A stretch of 8,335 nt of DNA from positions 1-8,335 of the forward strand of contig NOLC01000074.1 of NCBI GenBank assembly GCA_002256595.1. The letters run 5' to 3'. This stretch comes from Methanosaeta sp. NSP1. Its GTDB lineage: Archaea > Halobacteriota > Methanosarcinia > Methanotrichales > Methanotrichaceae. Shown piece after piece: positions 1 to 6,648 of this stretch (its first letter is position 1; each line of letters starts with the position of its first letter). The translations under genes were made by a program, and so were the position numbers. A model generated the notes under the pieces. It saw only the letters and a list, made by a program, of their open reading frames with translations. It was not told where the DNA came from and searched no databases.

Positions 1-975
1 CTCTACGTCGCCGCTGCCTACGAGAAGATGCAGGAGCTGCGCTACGGAGAGAACTGGCACCAGAAGGCAGCCCTTTACAGAAAGCCCGGAGCCCTGGGCC
101 TGCAAAAGGCAAAAAAGCTCAACGGCAGGGAGATGTCCTACAACAATATGGTCGATGCGGAGACGGTTCTGGAGATGCTCATCGACCTCTCGGAGTACGA
201 TGGCGTTGCCGTCGACCAGCCCCTCTCGGTCATAGTCAAGCATGCCAACCCCTGCGGGGTGGCCTATGGGCCCAGCCTGGCCCGGGCCTACCAGCTATCC
301 TTCGCCACCGATCCCAAGTCCGCCTTCGGCGGGGTGATCGGATTCAGCCGGCCTGTGGACGTGGAAACAGCTCGGGCTATTGGCGAAAGCTTCGTGGAGG
401 TGCTGCTGGCGCCGGGATACGAGCCGGAGGCGCTGCGGATTCTCACGGAGAAGAAGCCCAACCGCAGAATTCTGGACATCGGTGATCTTCTGGCCAGAAA
501 AGAAGAGCTCTACCGGGGCTTCTACCAGAAGAACATCTTTGGGGGGATGATGCTTCAGGATTATGATACCGGGGATATCAAAGAATGGAAGGTGGTTACC
601 AGAAGGCAGCCCACGGACAGTGAGAGCAAAGCTCTGCGATTCGCCTGGAAGGTCTCCAAGTATGTCAAGTCCAATGCCCTGGTCTACACCACGGACTGCC
701 AGACCATAGGCATCGGATCCGGCCAGGTGAGCCGGGTGGACTCGGCCCGCTTTGGAGCGGAGAAGGCGGAGGAGCACGGCCTCTCCACTCGGGGGACTGT
801 GGCGGCCACGGACTCGTTCTTCCCCTTCCGGGACGGACTGGACCAGACCTTCCAGGCCGGAGCGAGCGCAGTGATTCATCCCGGCGGATCGATACGGGAT
901 GCAGAGGTGATAGATGCTGCCAATGAGCACAGCATGGCCATGGTCTTCACCGGCATGCGCCACTTCAGGCACTGA
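1..975 (+). CDS. purH: AICAR formyltransferase domain of PurH, 5' partial
   Basis: This is the C-terminal 324 residues of phosphoribosylaminoimidazole-carboxamide formyltransferase, which transfers a formyl group from 10-formyl-THF (or an archaeal equivalent) to AICAR late in purine synthesis. The frame is open from base 1, so the ATG at 28 is internal (LYVAAAYEK precedes it) and the true start lies outside the window. Visible motifs are RYGENWHQ (residues 14-21 of the visible part; family consensus RYGENPHQ), the catalytic VKHANPCG (79-86, with the conserved Lys-His pair), [33 protein letters not shown], and the terminal HPGGSIRD and FTGMRHFRH. The formyltransferase domain therefore looks complete. 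Whether an IMP cyclohydrolase domain is fused upstream, as in bifunctional PurH of about 510-530 residues, cannot be seen. The only oddity is Trp for Pro in the first motif. The next gene begins about 16 nt after the stop and is probably cotranscribed. Confidence 0.95.
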   Translation, partial: LYVAAAYEKMQELRYGENWHQKAALYRKPGALGLQKAKKLNGREMSYNNMVDAETVLEMLIDLSEYDGVAVDQPLSVIVKHANPCGVAYGPSLARAYQLSFATDPKSAFGGVIGFSRPVDVETARAIGESFVEVLLAPGYEPEALRILTEKKPNRRILDIGDLLARKEELYRGFYQKNIFGGMMLQDYDTGDIKEWKVVTRRQPTDSESKALRFAWKVSKYVKSNALVYTTDCQTIGIGSGQVSRVDSARFGAEKAEEHGLSTRGTVAATDSFFPFRDGLDQTFQAGASAVIHPGGSIRDAEVIDAANEHSMAMVFTGMRHFRH

Positions 976-991
976 AGGGAAGAAAAAGGCC

Positions 992-2386
992 TTGGGACAC
1001 CGCCGCAGGATCTCCATCAGTTTTGCCTTGTTGGCATTTTTGCTCTTCTTCTGCGCAATCCTGCCCGCAGAGGCTGATGTCATCCAGGCCGGCAGAGACG
1101 TCCAGAGCGCCATAGACTCGGCTCAGCCGGGGGATATGGTTCTGGTTATGGCAGGAGAGGCCAATAGCTTTGTGGTGGACCGGCCCCTGACCATAGAGGG
1201 GCAGGGCAATCCCAGCGTCTCCGCAGCTATGCAAAAGCCAGCCATCAAGGTGCTGAGCGATGGAGTTACGATTTCTGGTTTTCAAATCCGGGGCGTGGCA
1301 AAAGACAGCACCGCCAAGTTCAGTTATTATATGCAAAATCCGGCGGCTGCGGCAAATGCCGGTCTGGATGATGCCAACTCGGCCATAGTGGTGAAAGGCA
1401 ACGACGTTTCTATAAAAAATTGCAGTGTCTTCGGGGCTCAGGTGGGATTATCTGCGGAGAATGTGAGGGGGCTTACCCTCCAGAATACAACCATGGATGG
1501 CTGCGATATTGGGGCATCCATACTTCAAAGCAGCGAGATACTTGTAACTGCCTGTCGTCTGGCCAACTGCAGGAAATACGGCCTGGATGTTGAGGGCTCT
1601 TCTGATATAGAGATTTATAATAATAGCGTGGTTGGCAACACCAACGGGGGCATCCTTCTCAAGGAGTCTGAGCAGGGAAACGTATCCGGTAACCTTATCT
1701 CCCAGAACACCTTTGGCCTGGCCCTTTGGACTGCCTCCCACTGTCAGGTGAGAGCAAACAGCGCAGATCACAACGAATATGGGATCCTGGTCACAGACAG
1801 CTCCAACTACAACAATATCACAGACAATGTGGCCGAAGACAACAGCCGCAGCGATATTGTGACCGGCTTTGGCATAGGCATCAGCCTGCAGGAGAACAGC
1901 AGCTATAACCTGCTGGCCAGGAACAGGGCCACAGGCAATTTCAACGGCCTGGAGCTCTCCCGGGGCTGCCAGTACAATGCCGTCTACAGCAATAACGCCT
2001 CCGACAATAGGCACGGCATAAGGCTCAATGAGAACAGAAACAATCTCATCTTCGGCAACAACTTCTACAGAAACGACATCAATGCCTATGAGAACCAGAG
2101 CCTCAATATCTGGAATACCAGCATCGGAAACTACTACAGCGACTACCGAGGCAGGGATGAAGACGGTGACGGCATAGGAGAAGAGCCCTACGCCCTTCCG
2201 GGACCCGAGTCTCGGTCTTTTCTGTTCCCTGCGGCTGTGGAAAGCATTCCTACCACAGCAGTAGCGGATGGAGTGGTGGTGATATCCCGCAAAGCTCGCA
2301 GCTCTCCTCCCAAATGGTCCGACTCAGCTATTCAAGATAGCTTCGATCCCAGCGCGCCGCCTTTCCAGAAAGAGATCAAACTATAA
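992..2386 (+). CDS. Secreted right-handed beta-helix protein (NosD / PbH1 type)
   Basis: This predicted exported protein has 464 residues from a TTG start. The frame is open back to an ATG at 914, but that start would overlap purH by 62 bases and put about 26 unrelated residues before the signal peptide. From TTG 992 the product begins MGHRRR, then a hydrophobic run (residues 7-24), then a signal peptidase site after PAEA (28). A purine-rich stretch at 976-988 may be a weak ribosome binding site. Residues 30-385 are many degenerate repeats of about 22 residues rich in Asn, Gly, Ile and Ser (for example [32 protein letters not shown]), as in NosD and parallel beta-helix carbohydrate-binding or lyase folds. 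Residues 389-398 ([10 protein letters not shown]) form a DxDxDG calcium-type loop common at the end of methanogen beta-helix domains. The last 65 residues are Pro/Ser-rich with no membrane anchor. The substrate is unknown, and a copper role should not be assumed from the NosD name. Confidence 0.85.
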   Translation: MGHRRRISISFALLAFLLFFCAILPAEADVIQAGRDVQSAIDSAQPGDMVLVMAGEANSFVVDRPLTIEGQGNPSVSAAMQKPAIKVLSDGVTISGFQIRGVAKDSTAKFSYYMQNPAAAANAGLDDANSAIVVKGNDVSIKNCSVFGAQVGLSAENVRGLTLQNTTMDGCDIGASILQSSEILVTACRLANCRKYGLDVEGSSDIEIYNNSVVGNTNGGILLKESEQGNVSGNLISQNTFGLALWTASHCQVRANSADHNEYGILVTDSSNYNNITDNVAEDNSRSDIVTGFGIGISLQENSSYNLLARNRATGNFNGLELSRGCQYNAVYSNNASDNRHGIRLNENRNNLIFGNNFYRNDINAYENQSLNIWNTSIGNYYSDYRGRDEDGDGIGEEPYALPGPESRSFLFPAAVESIPTTAVADGVVVISRKARSSPPKWSDSAIQDSFDPSAPPFQKEIKL

Positions 2387-2424
2387 CTATAGGATTTTAT
2401 TTCTTCCATTTATTTCTTTTTCTG
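2387..2424 (+). terminator. T-rich termination tract, possibly overlapping the trm1 promoter
   Basis: Directly after the beta-helix gene stop the plus strand becomes AT-rich, with several T runs (2393-2423) and no GC-rich hairpin. This is the usual form of an archaeal oligo-T terminator. The same stretch contains TTTTATTT and TTTATTT elements about 60-90 bases before the trm1 ATG, which could act as a weak TATA box. The sequence alone does not separate the two roles. Confidence 0.45.
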
Positions 2425-2484
2425 CTATGGCTGGAAGGTCTCTGCGGCAAGGATTAAATCCTCTCCTGGCACTCTTGAGCAGAT

Positions 2485-3480
2485 ATGGACCTGATCACAG
2501 AGGGCGCTATTACCTTCGAGACAGAGGGCGCCTTCTACAATCCCAGGATGGATGCCCTGGCCGCCAGCGGCATCCGCGGCATGCGGGTGGCCAAAGAGGC
2601 CCAGGTGGAGGCGGTGAGCCTCAATGATATCAGCCAAGAGGCCCGCCAGCTGATGGAGAGGAACCTGGCCCGAAATGCGCTTACTGCGAGCGTCACCTGC
2701 CTCAATGCCAATGTCCTGCTGCATGAGAGGCACTTCCAGGCGGTCGATCTGGACCCCTTCGGCTCGCCCTCCTCTTATCTTTCTGCCGCCAGCCGATCCG
2801 CTCGGGAGTACCTGTTCGTCACAGCCACCGACACCGCCCCCCTCTGCGGGGCCCATCTCATGAGCGGCATCCGAAAATATATGGCAGTGCCTCTGCGCAC
2901 CTCTTATCACCGGGAGATGGGGGCGCGCATTCTTCTGGGCCTGGTGGCCAGAGAACTGGCCCGCCTGGACAAGAGCATGCAGCCGCTGCTAACGCATGTC
3001 ACAGATCATTATGTGAGGATCTATCTGGGCGTCGGCAAAGGGGCAAAAGCTGCGGACAGATGCCTGCAAAACCTGGGTTATGTCGAGCATTGCTTTGGAT
3101 GCGGAAGCTTTTATCTCCTGCGTGAGCCAAAGGGCTCAGGAGTATGCCGCCGCTGCTCATGCAAGACGACTTTGGCCGGACCGCTATGGCTGGGGAGGAT
3201 ACAGGATGCTGCGGCAATAGGAAAAGCCCTGAACATAACCCAGCTGAGCCGTCGGGCAGAGAAGATCCTGACTGCATGTGCCGCAGAGATCGAGGCGCCC
3301 ATGTACTACGATCATCATGGTATCTGCGAGCGATTATCCATAACCCCGGGCAGGATCGATCTGGCGGTAGAGCGGCTGAAAGCTTGCGGATTTCAGGCGT
3401 CACGTACCCATTTTTCTGGACTGGGCATTAAAACCGATGCAAGTATGGCCGATGTGGAAGAGGCTATAAGGATTTCTTAA
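2485..3480 (+). CDS. trm1: tRNA (guanine26-N2)-dimethyltransferase Trm1, internally shortened
   Basis: Trm1 uses S-adenosylmethionine to make N2,N2-dimethylguanosine at position 26 of tRNA in the cytoplasm. Family motifs are clear: AFYNPRM (residues 16-22), DALAASGIRG (23-32, SAM motif I), NDIS (47-50), catalytic VDLDPFGSP (87-95), TATDTAPLCGAH, RKYMAVPLRT, and the C-terminal THFSGLGIKTDAS. Cysteines 203, 206, 221 and 224 (CFGC and CRRC) look like a zinc ribbon before GPLWLG. The protein has 331 residues against about 380 for archaeal homologues. The main loss is between FYNPRM and DALAAS, which here are directly adjacent. In homologues about 20-30 residues with an LNRD-type motif lie between them. 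The frame is intact. The start is ATG 2485 because an in-frame TGA lies at 2476-2478; no strong ribosome binding site is seen. Identity is certain, but full activity is not. Confidence 0.93.
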   Translation: MDLITEGAITFETEGAFYNPRMDALAASGIRGMRVAKEAQVEAVSLNDISQEARQLMERNLARNALTASVTCLNANVLLHERHFQAVDLDPFGSPSSYLSAASRSAREYLFVTATDTAPLCGAHLMSGIRKYMAVPLRTSYHREMGARILLGLVARELARLDKSMQPLLTHVTDHYVRIYLGVGKGAKAADRCLQNLGYVEHCFGCGSFYLLREPKGSGVCRRCSCKTTLAGPLWLGRIQDAAAIGKALNITQLSRRAEKILTACAAEIEAPMYYDHHGICERLSITPGRIDLAVERLKACGFQASRTHFSGLGIKTDASMADVEEAIRIS

Positions 3481-3494
3481 TTTTATTATCATTT
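3481..3494 (+). terminator. T-rich tract after trm1
   Basis: Immediately after the trm1 stop the sequence is T-rich (runs of four and three T separated by A/C), without a GC stem, as expected for intrinsic archaeal termination. It runs straight into the TATA-like box that follows, so the two signals are packed together. Confidence 0.4.
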
Positions 3495-3500
3495 ATAAAA
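3492..3500 (+). promoter_or_regulatory. TATA-like box of the 3679 gene leader
   Basis: TTTATAAAA is the best archaeal TATA-box match in the window. With the usual spacing of about 25 bases, transcription would begin near 3520-3525. That would give a leader of about 150 nt before the membrane protein start at 3679, long for an archaeal mRNA. The leader carries the inverted repeats listed separately. A second AT-rich element (TTAATAAA, near 3530) precedes a good GGAG sequence at 3537-3540. Confidence 0.45.
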
Positions 3501-3560
3501 TGTTAAATGCGGTTTTCTAACCTAAAGCTTAATAAAGGAGAAGATACGTAATAGTGATAG

Positions 3561-3584
3561 CTGCATTATGGAAGGATAATGCAG
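3561..3584 (+). repeat. Perfect 9-bp hairpin in the leader
   Basis: CTGCATTAT (3561-3569) and ATAATGCAG (3576-3584) are exact reverse complements separated by the six-base loop GGAAGG. The stem is perfect over nine pairs and stops at both flanks. It lies about 95 bases before the membrane protein start. No T run follows, so it is not a bacterial-type terminator. It could be an RNA regulatory stem or, as a DNA palindrome, an operator site. Function unknown. Confidence 0.6.
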
Positions 3585-3592
3585 AATCATGC

Positions 3593-3649
3593 GGCGCGAG
3601 GTGACGTTTATTACCCCCTTCATTGCTACTCCCTTTCGCATCTCGTGCC
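3593..3649 (+). repeat. Second stem: 11-bp helix with two G-U wobbles
   Basis: Bases 3593-3603 (GGCGCGAGGTG) can pair with 3639-3649 (CATCTCGTGCC) over eleven positions, nine Watson-Crick and two G-U, closing a 35-base pyrimidine-rich loop. The wobbles make sense only at RNA level, so if real this is RNA structure rather than a protein-binding palindrome. Together with the perfect hairpin just upstream it suggests a structured 5' leader or a small RNA. Pairing was found by eye, without a folding calculation. Confidence 0.35.
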
Positions 3650-3678
3650 ATCCCTTCTTACATCAGCAGGATTAATAA

Positions 3679-4050
3679 ATGCTACCAGCATGGCAGTACA
3701 TGGAAAGTTTTGGGCTGCGACTGGTGATTTACTTTATCATTGGCGGCAGCGTTACCGCCCTTACCGCCTATTTTGCCAGCCAGGGCAGAGGCATGCTCTC
3801 TGCCTTTATAACCACCCTGCCCCTGCTCACCATCTTCAGCTTCTTGGTCATCTCTGCCGAGGGAGGAAGCCAGACGGTGCAGGAGTATGCCAGAAGCCTT
3901 CTGCTGTTCACTCCACCATGGGTCTGCTATGTGCTGGTGGTGCTGCTCGGTACGGGCAGAATGGGAATAATCAGGAGCCTGGTCCTGGGGGTTTTGCTCT
4001 TTATTCTACTCTCCCTGCTCCTGCAAAAAGCGCTGTCCGGCCAGAGATAG
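3679..4050 (+). CDS. Small four-helix membrane protein, DUF3147/GlpM-like
   Basis: This predicted integral membrane protein has 123 residues and four hydrophobic segments, at about residues 12-32, 38-60, 72-91 and 96-117. The loops are short, and one carries an EGGSQTVQEYARS stretch. Overall pattern and size, including the opening IYFIIGGSVTALTAYFAS and the GMLSAFITTLPLLT region, resemble small DUF3147/GlpM-type membrane proteins. That assignment is by general resemblance only and the function is unknown. The ATG at 3679 follows an in-frame TAA directly, so translation cannot start earlier in this frame. AGGA at 3668-3671 gives a modest ribosome binding site. A start at ATG 3700 would also keep all four helices. 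A longer overlapping frame starting at 3579 has no comparable hydrophobic pattern and is not taken as real. The gene converges on the TraB-family gene, with nine bases between the stops. Confidence 0.75.
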   Translation: MLPAWQYMESFGLRLVIYFIIGGSVTALTAYFASQGRGMLSAFITTLPLLTIFSFLVISAEGGSQTVQEYARSLLLFTPPWVCYVLVVLLGTGRMGIIRSLVLGVLLFILLSLLLQKALSGQR

Positions 4051-4051
4051 C

Positions 4052-4059
4052 AAAAAAAA
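4052..4059 (-). terminator. T8 terminator of the M50-TraB operon
   Basis: On the minus strand eight consecutive T residues follow the TAA stop of the TraB-family gene immediately. There is no stem, which fits an archaeal oligo-T terminator. On the plus strand the same bases are A8, so the converging membrane protein gene has no T run of its own here. Confidence 0.6.
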
Positions 4060-5325
4060 TTAGAATACTGAAGATAGAATTTCCTGGAGCAGGGCCTCGA
4101 TGTCCAGACCAAGCGTCCGCCAGATGAGATAAATGCCCACGAATGTACCGGCCATGGCCCCCAGGTTGGAGAGAGCTGCCACCCATATGACCTTGAAGAG
4201 ACGGTTATCCAGCATCTGGGAAAAGCTGTCCGCAGAGGCCAGATTCTTGAGATCGGTAACCGTGGGCTTGAGCTTCCAGGCCTCAACCATCCCTGCAAAC
4301 CAGCCTGCCGCCACAAAGGGATTGAGGGTGGTCATCCAGGCCACCATCAACGCAGTCAGAGCAGAGAGGGGATGGCCCCTGGCCAGAACTACGCCTAAGG
4401 CAGAGAGCCCACCCGTGAATGCAAACCATATAACAACTGCCTGGAGCATCTTCTCGCTGGACTGGGCTGAGATCAGCACCAGGGCGATGGTGGCCAGTAT
4501 GAGCAGGCTGAAGGCCACTCCGAATACCTTAACCGCAGTGATCTTCTTTCCCGGCTTCTGAATGAGTCCCTCCATGGCAGGGATCCTTTCCGGATGCTCC
4601 AGATGCCTGGTTATGCCCTCTCGATGTCCTGCGCCCACCACTGCCAGCACCCGTCCCTGTTTGGATAGCAGGTGCAGATTGCGGGCTATGAAGGCGTCGC
4701 GCTCGTCCACCAGCACATTTGCCGCCCCGGGGGAGATCTTGCGAAATTCGGAGATCATCTGGCTGACGATATCGGCCTGAGTGATGCTGTCAATATCTAT
4801 CTCTTCCTCGCCACGGCCAAAAGCAGCGGGCAGCAGGGACCAGACCAGCCTGATCTTGTCCAGAAGGCTCATGGCCGACCAGAAGCGCTGAATGGTGATG
4901 CCAATGTCCCGGTCCACCAGGGCCACCTTCGCGCCCACTTTTTTTGCTGCCTCAATTGCCGCCAGCATCTCCGAGCCGGGCTTGACTCCCATCTCCTCGC
5001 CCATCTTTCGCTGGATGTAGGCCAAAAACCACTGCACCAGGAGGAAATAGAGCTTTCCGCCGCTGAGAAGCTCACTGATCTTGATCTCCCTCTCCTCTTC
5101 CTGGCCGGTGATAGCCCGGTAGCGAGCCGGGCACAGTTCCACTGCCACTATATCCGGCTGCACCTCTTCGATCTTGCCCACTACCTCCTGCACGCTTTTT
5201 TCTGAGACATGGGCTGTGCCCACGATGATGATCTCATGGGACTGGCTGCCGGGCTGCTCTGTCGGCTGGATCAACTGGGCGGCAGGCGTAGCTTCTTCCT
5301 TGCTCTTTTCTGTGGTGTTCTCCAA
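4060..5325 (-). CDS. traB: TraB/PrgY/GumN-superfamily membrane protein
   Basis: This protein has 421 residues and belongs to the TraB family (pheromone-shutdown related), linked to the Tiki-type putative metalloprotease superfamily. After a polar 30-residue N-terminus the soluble domain carries GTAHVS (36-41), VAVELCPARY (60-69), VDRDIGI (137-143), DERDAFIA (207-214) and VGAGHREGI (230-238). The two GxxH motifs and the Glu are the expected metal-site residues. Four hydrophobic segments follow, at about 266-288, 294-314, 320-345 and 378-403. The archaeal domain order is therefore complete. The start is a TTG at 5325-5323 with GAGGT (5337-5333) seven bases upstream, immediately after the stop of the M50 gene. 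The 12-nt gap implies cotranscription. Substrate unknown; a role in membrane protein or peptide processing is inferred from family and neighbour. The gene symbol is a family label. Confidence 0.9.
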   Translation of the reverse strand: MENTTEKSKEEATPAAQLIQPTEQPGSQSHEIIIVGTAHVSEKSVQEVVGKIEEVQPDIVAVELCPARYRAITGQEEEREIKISELLSGGKLYFLLVQWFLAYIQRKMGEEMGVKPGSEMLAAIEAAKKVGAKVALVDRDIGITIQRFWSAMSLLDKIRLVWSLLPAAFGRGEEEIDIDSITQADIVSQMISEFRKISPGAANVLVDERDAFIARNLHLLSKQGRVLAVVGAGHREGITRHLEHPERIPAMEGLIQKPGKKITAVKVFGVAFSLLILATIALVLISAQSSEKMLQAVVIWFAFTGGLSALGVVLARGHPLSALTALMVAWMTTLNPFVAAGWFAGMVEAWKLKPTVTDLKNLASADSFSQMLDNRLFKVIWVAALSNLGAMAGTFVGIYLIWRTLGLDIEALLQEILSSVF

Positions 5326-5337
5326 ATAGATTACCTC

Positions 5338-6450
5338 TTAATGCACCCGCTCCCGGCATAGCTCAATGGCTCTAACCAGGTCCTCCCTGGAAAGGATTCC
5401 AACCAGCCTTCCCTCATCCATTACCGGAAGGCGGCGGATTTGCAGCTCGTTCATGGTTTTCATGGCCATGGCAGCCTCATCCTCGGGTCCTATCAGATAT
5501 AACTCTCTTGCCATCACCTCTCCCACAAGTGTCCCGGCTCGCTTCTCGGGGGCAACTTTCTGCAGATCGGCGATGGTGACTATTCCCTGCAGCTTTTCTC
5601 CCTCCATCACCGGATAGCCCCTGTGCTTATCCCGGAACATCAGCTCCTTTAGCTCCTCTAAAGTCATATCCGGGGGGACGCTCTCTACCTGGGAGGACAT
5701 GATATCCCGGACCAGTATGCCCTCCAGACTGATGCTGATCTCCGTGGCCTTCTCTTCCTCACTGGCACCCACATAGACGAAGAAAGCCACAAAGAGAAGC
5801 ATGAAATTGAGAGAGGCCAGCCCCAGCAGAAACATCAGCGTCGCGAATATCTTTCCTATATCCGAAGCCCGGCGGGTGGCTTTAACATAAGGCATGCGAA
5901 ATGCAAACCAGGCCCGAAGAAGCCTTCCCCCGTCCATGGGAAAGGCGGGCAGGAGATTGAAGGCCATGAGAATGAGATTCATCAGCCCCAGGTTGCTGAA
6001 GATTATGCTCAAAGGATGGCCGATGCCTAAGACTGAGCCCACCACTCCGCCCGCCAGCCAGAATATGGATCCCAATATGCCGCTCACGGCAGGTCCGGCA
6101 AAGGCCATCTTCAGCTCCAGGCCCGGATTTCTGGGAATCTCCTCCATGGCCGCCACACCCCCGAAGAAATACAGAGTTATGCTTTTGATGCCTATGCCAT
6201 TTCTGAGAGCGATATAGGAATGGCCCAGCTCATGCAGGGCCACGCAGGCGAAGAGAATCAGGGCCAGGAGGAGGGAGAAGAGCCATCTCACCTCCACCGG
6301 CTCGATGCTGCCAAAGCCGTAGATCATGCTGCCAGTGGCCTGATGGGTGGTGGCAAAGCTCCAGGCGATAAAAAGGATTATAAAAACTATGGTCCAATGC
6401 ATGCGCACGGGAATGCCCATGATCCTTCCAATCTCCAGAGAAGAACTCAT
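5338..6450 (-). CDS. Site-2 protease family (M50) membrane zinc protease with two CBS domains
   Basis: This polytopic membrane metalloprotease has 370 residues. The zinc motif HELGH is at 73-77 and the third ligand motif NLLPAFPMDGG at 165-175, both inside hydrophobic segments as in SpoIVFB/S2P-type intramembrane proteases. Membrane segments lie at about 18-32, 55-80, 115-140, 145-170 and 200-228. Two CBS domains follow (about 248-300 with DIMSSQVESVPP, and 310-365 with EVMARELYLIGPEDEA and RRLPVMDEG). CBS pairs in this family usually bind adenine nucleotides, so activity may respond to energy state; that is inference. All catalytic residues are present. Start ATG 6450 has GAGGG (6461-6457) six bases upstream. 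It is the first gene of an apparent two-gene operon with the TraB-family gene and is divergent from the CDF gene. Confidence 0.93.
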   Translation of the reverse strand: MSSSLEIGRIMGIPVRMHWTIVFIILFIAWSFATTHQATGSMIYGFGSIEPVEVRWLFSLLLALILFACVALHELGHSYIALRNGIGIKSITLYFFGGVAAMEEIPRNPGLELKMAFAGPAVSGILGSIFWLAGGVVGSVLGIGHPLSIIFSNLGLMNLILMAFNLLPAFPMDGGRLLRAWFAFRMPYVKATRRASDIGKIFATLMFLLGLASLNFMLLFVAFFVYVGASEEEKATEISISLEGILVRDIMSSQVESVPPDMTLEELKELMFRDKHRGYPVMEGEKLQGIVTIADLQKVAPEKRAGTLVGEVMARELYLIGPEDEAAMAMKTMNELQIRRLPVMDEGRLVGILSREDLVRAIELCRERVH

Positions 6451-6525
6451 GGTGCGCCCTCAGACCTGAGCATTAATAGATCTTTTGACAGCCGAAGGAA
6501 AGAACAGCCATCATCACAGGAGCGC

Positions 6526-6537
6526 ATATTTTAAAAT
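6526..6537 (-). promoter_or_regulatory. TATA-like box for the M50-TraB operon
   Basis: ATATTTTAAAAT (plus-strand reading) gives an AT-only TATA-like core on the minus strand, about 75-85 bases upstream of the M50 ATG. A start site near 6500-6505 would leave a leader of about 50 nt containing the GAGGG ribosome binding site. It is the strongest AT-rich element on this side of the divergent spacer, and no transcript data support it. Confidence 0.4.
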
Positions 6538-6613
6538 CTTGTAGGTGTTTAGCTTCCGTTAGGAAAATCCAGGATAGCAGTGGTAATCATAAGTCTGATT
6601 CAAGAAAGCTCCA

Positions 6614-6625
6614 TAATTATTTATT
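6614..6625 (+). promoter_or_regulatory. TATA-like box for the CDF gene, leaderless layout
   Basis: TAATTATTTATT is centred about 30 bases before the ATG at 6649, so transcription would begin almost at the start codon. No ribosome binding site precedes the ATG, which fits a leaderless mRNA, common in archaea. A second AT-rich element (CATATAAAA, 6636-6643) is too close to the ATG to be the TATA box of this start. The rest of the 198-base spacer between the divergent genes shows no gene or strong repeat. Confidence 0.45.
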
Positions 6626-6648
6626 GCTCACCACCCATATAAAATGGC

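Noticed and set aside
295..1113. Long minus-strand open frame across the end of purH and the start of the beta-helix gene
   Set aside because: It is antisense to two well-supported genes and has a low-complexity, Gly/Ser/Arg/His-rich composition with no recognisable motif, as expected for a shadow in GC-rich coding DNA.
1448..2014. Minus-strand open frame of 188 codons inside the beta-helix gene
   Set aside because: The repeated codons of the beta-helix give a repetitive Val/Ala-rich antisense translation; there is no start signal and no family resemblance.
2450..2462. AGGAT-TAA-ATCCT inverted repeat upstream of trm1
   Set aside because: Five base pairs with a three-base loop is within chance expectation, and it is not placed as a terminator or near a TATA box.
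3481..3678. tRNA or known riboswitch in the leader of the membrane protein gene
   Set aside because: No cloverleaf arms or TTCGA-type T-loop, and no recognisable riboswitch core; only the two stems reported above.
3579..4127. 182-codon plus-strand frame overlapping the small membrane protein gene
   Set aside because: The other frame shows four clear membrane helices and sits on AGGA-ATG. This frame gives a mixed Pro/Gly/Arg/His-rich product and runs into the antisense of the TraB-family gene.
6554..6565. TTCC-GTTA-GGAA small hairpin in the divergent spacer
   Set aside because: A four-pair stem is too short to support a functional claim.
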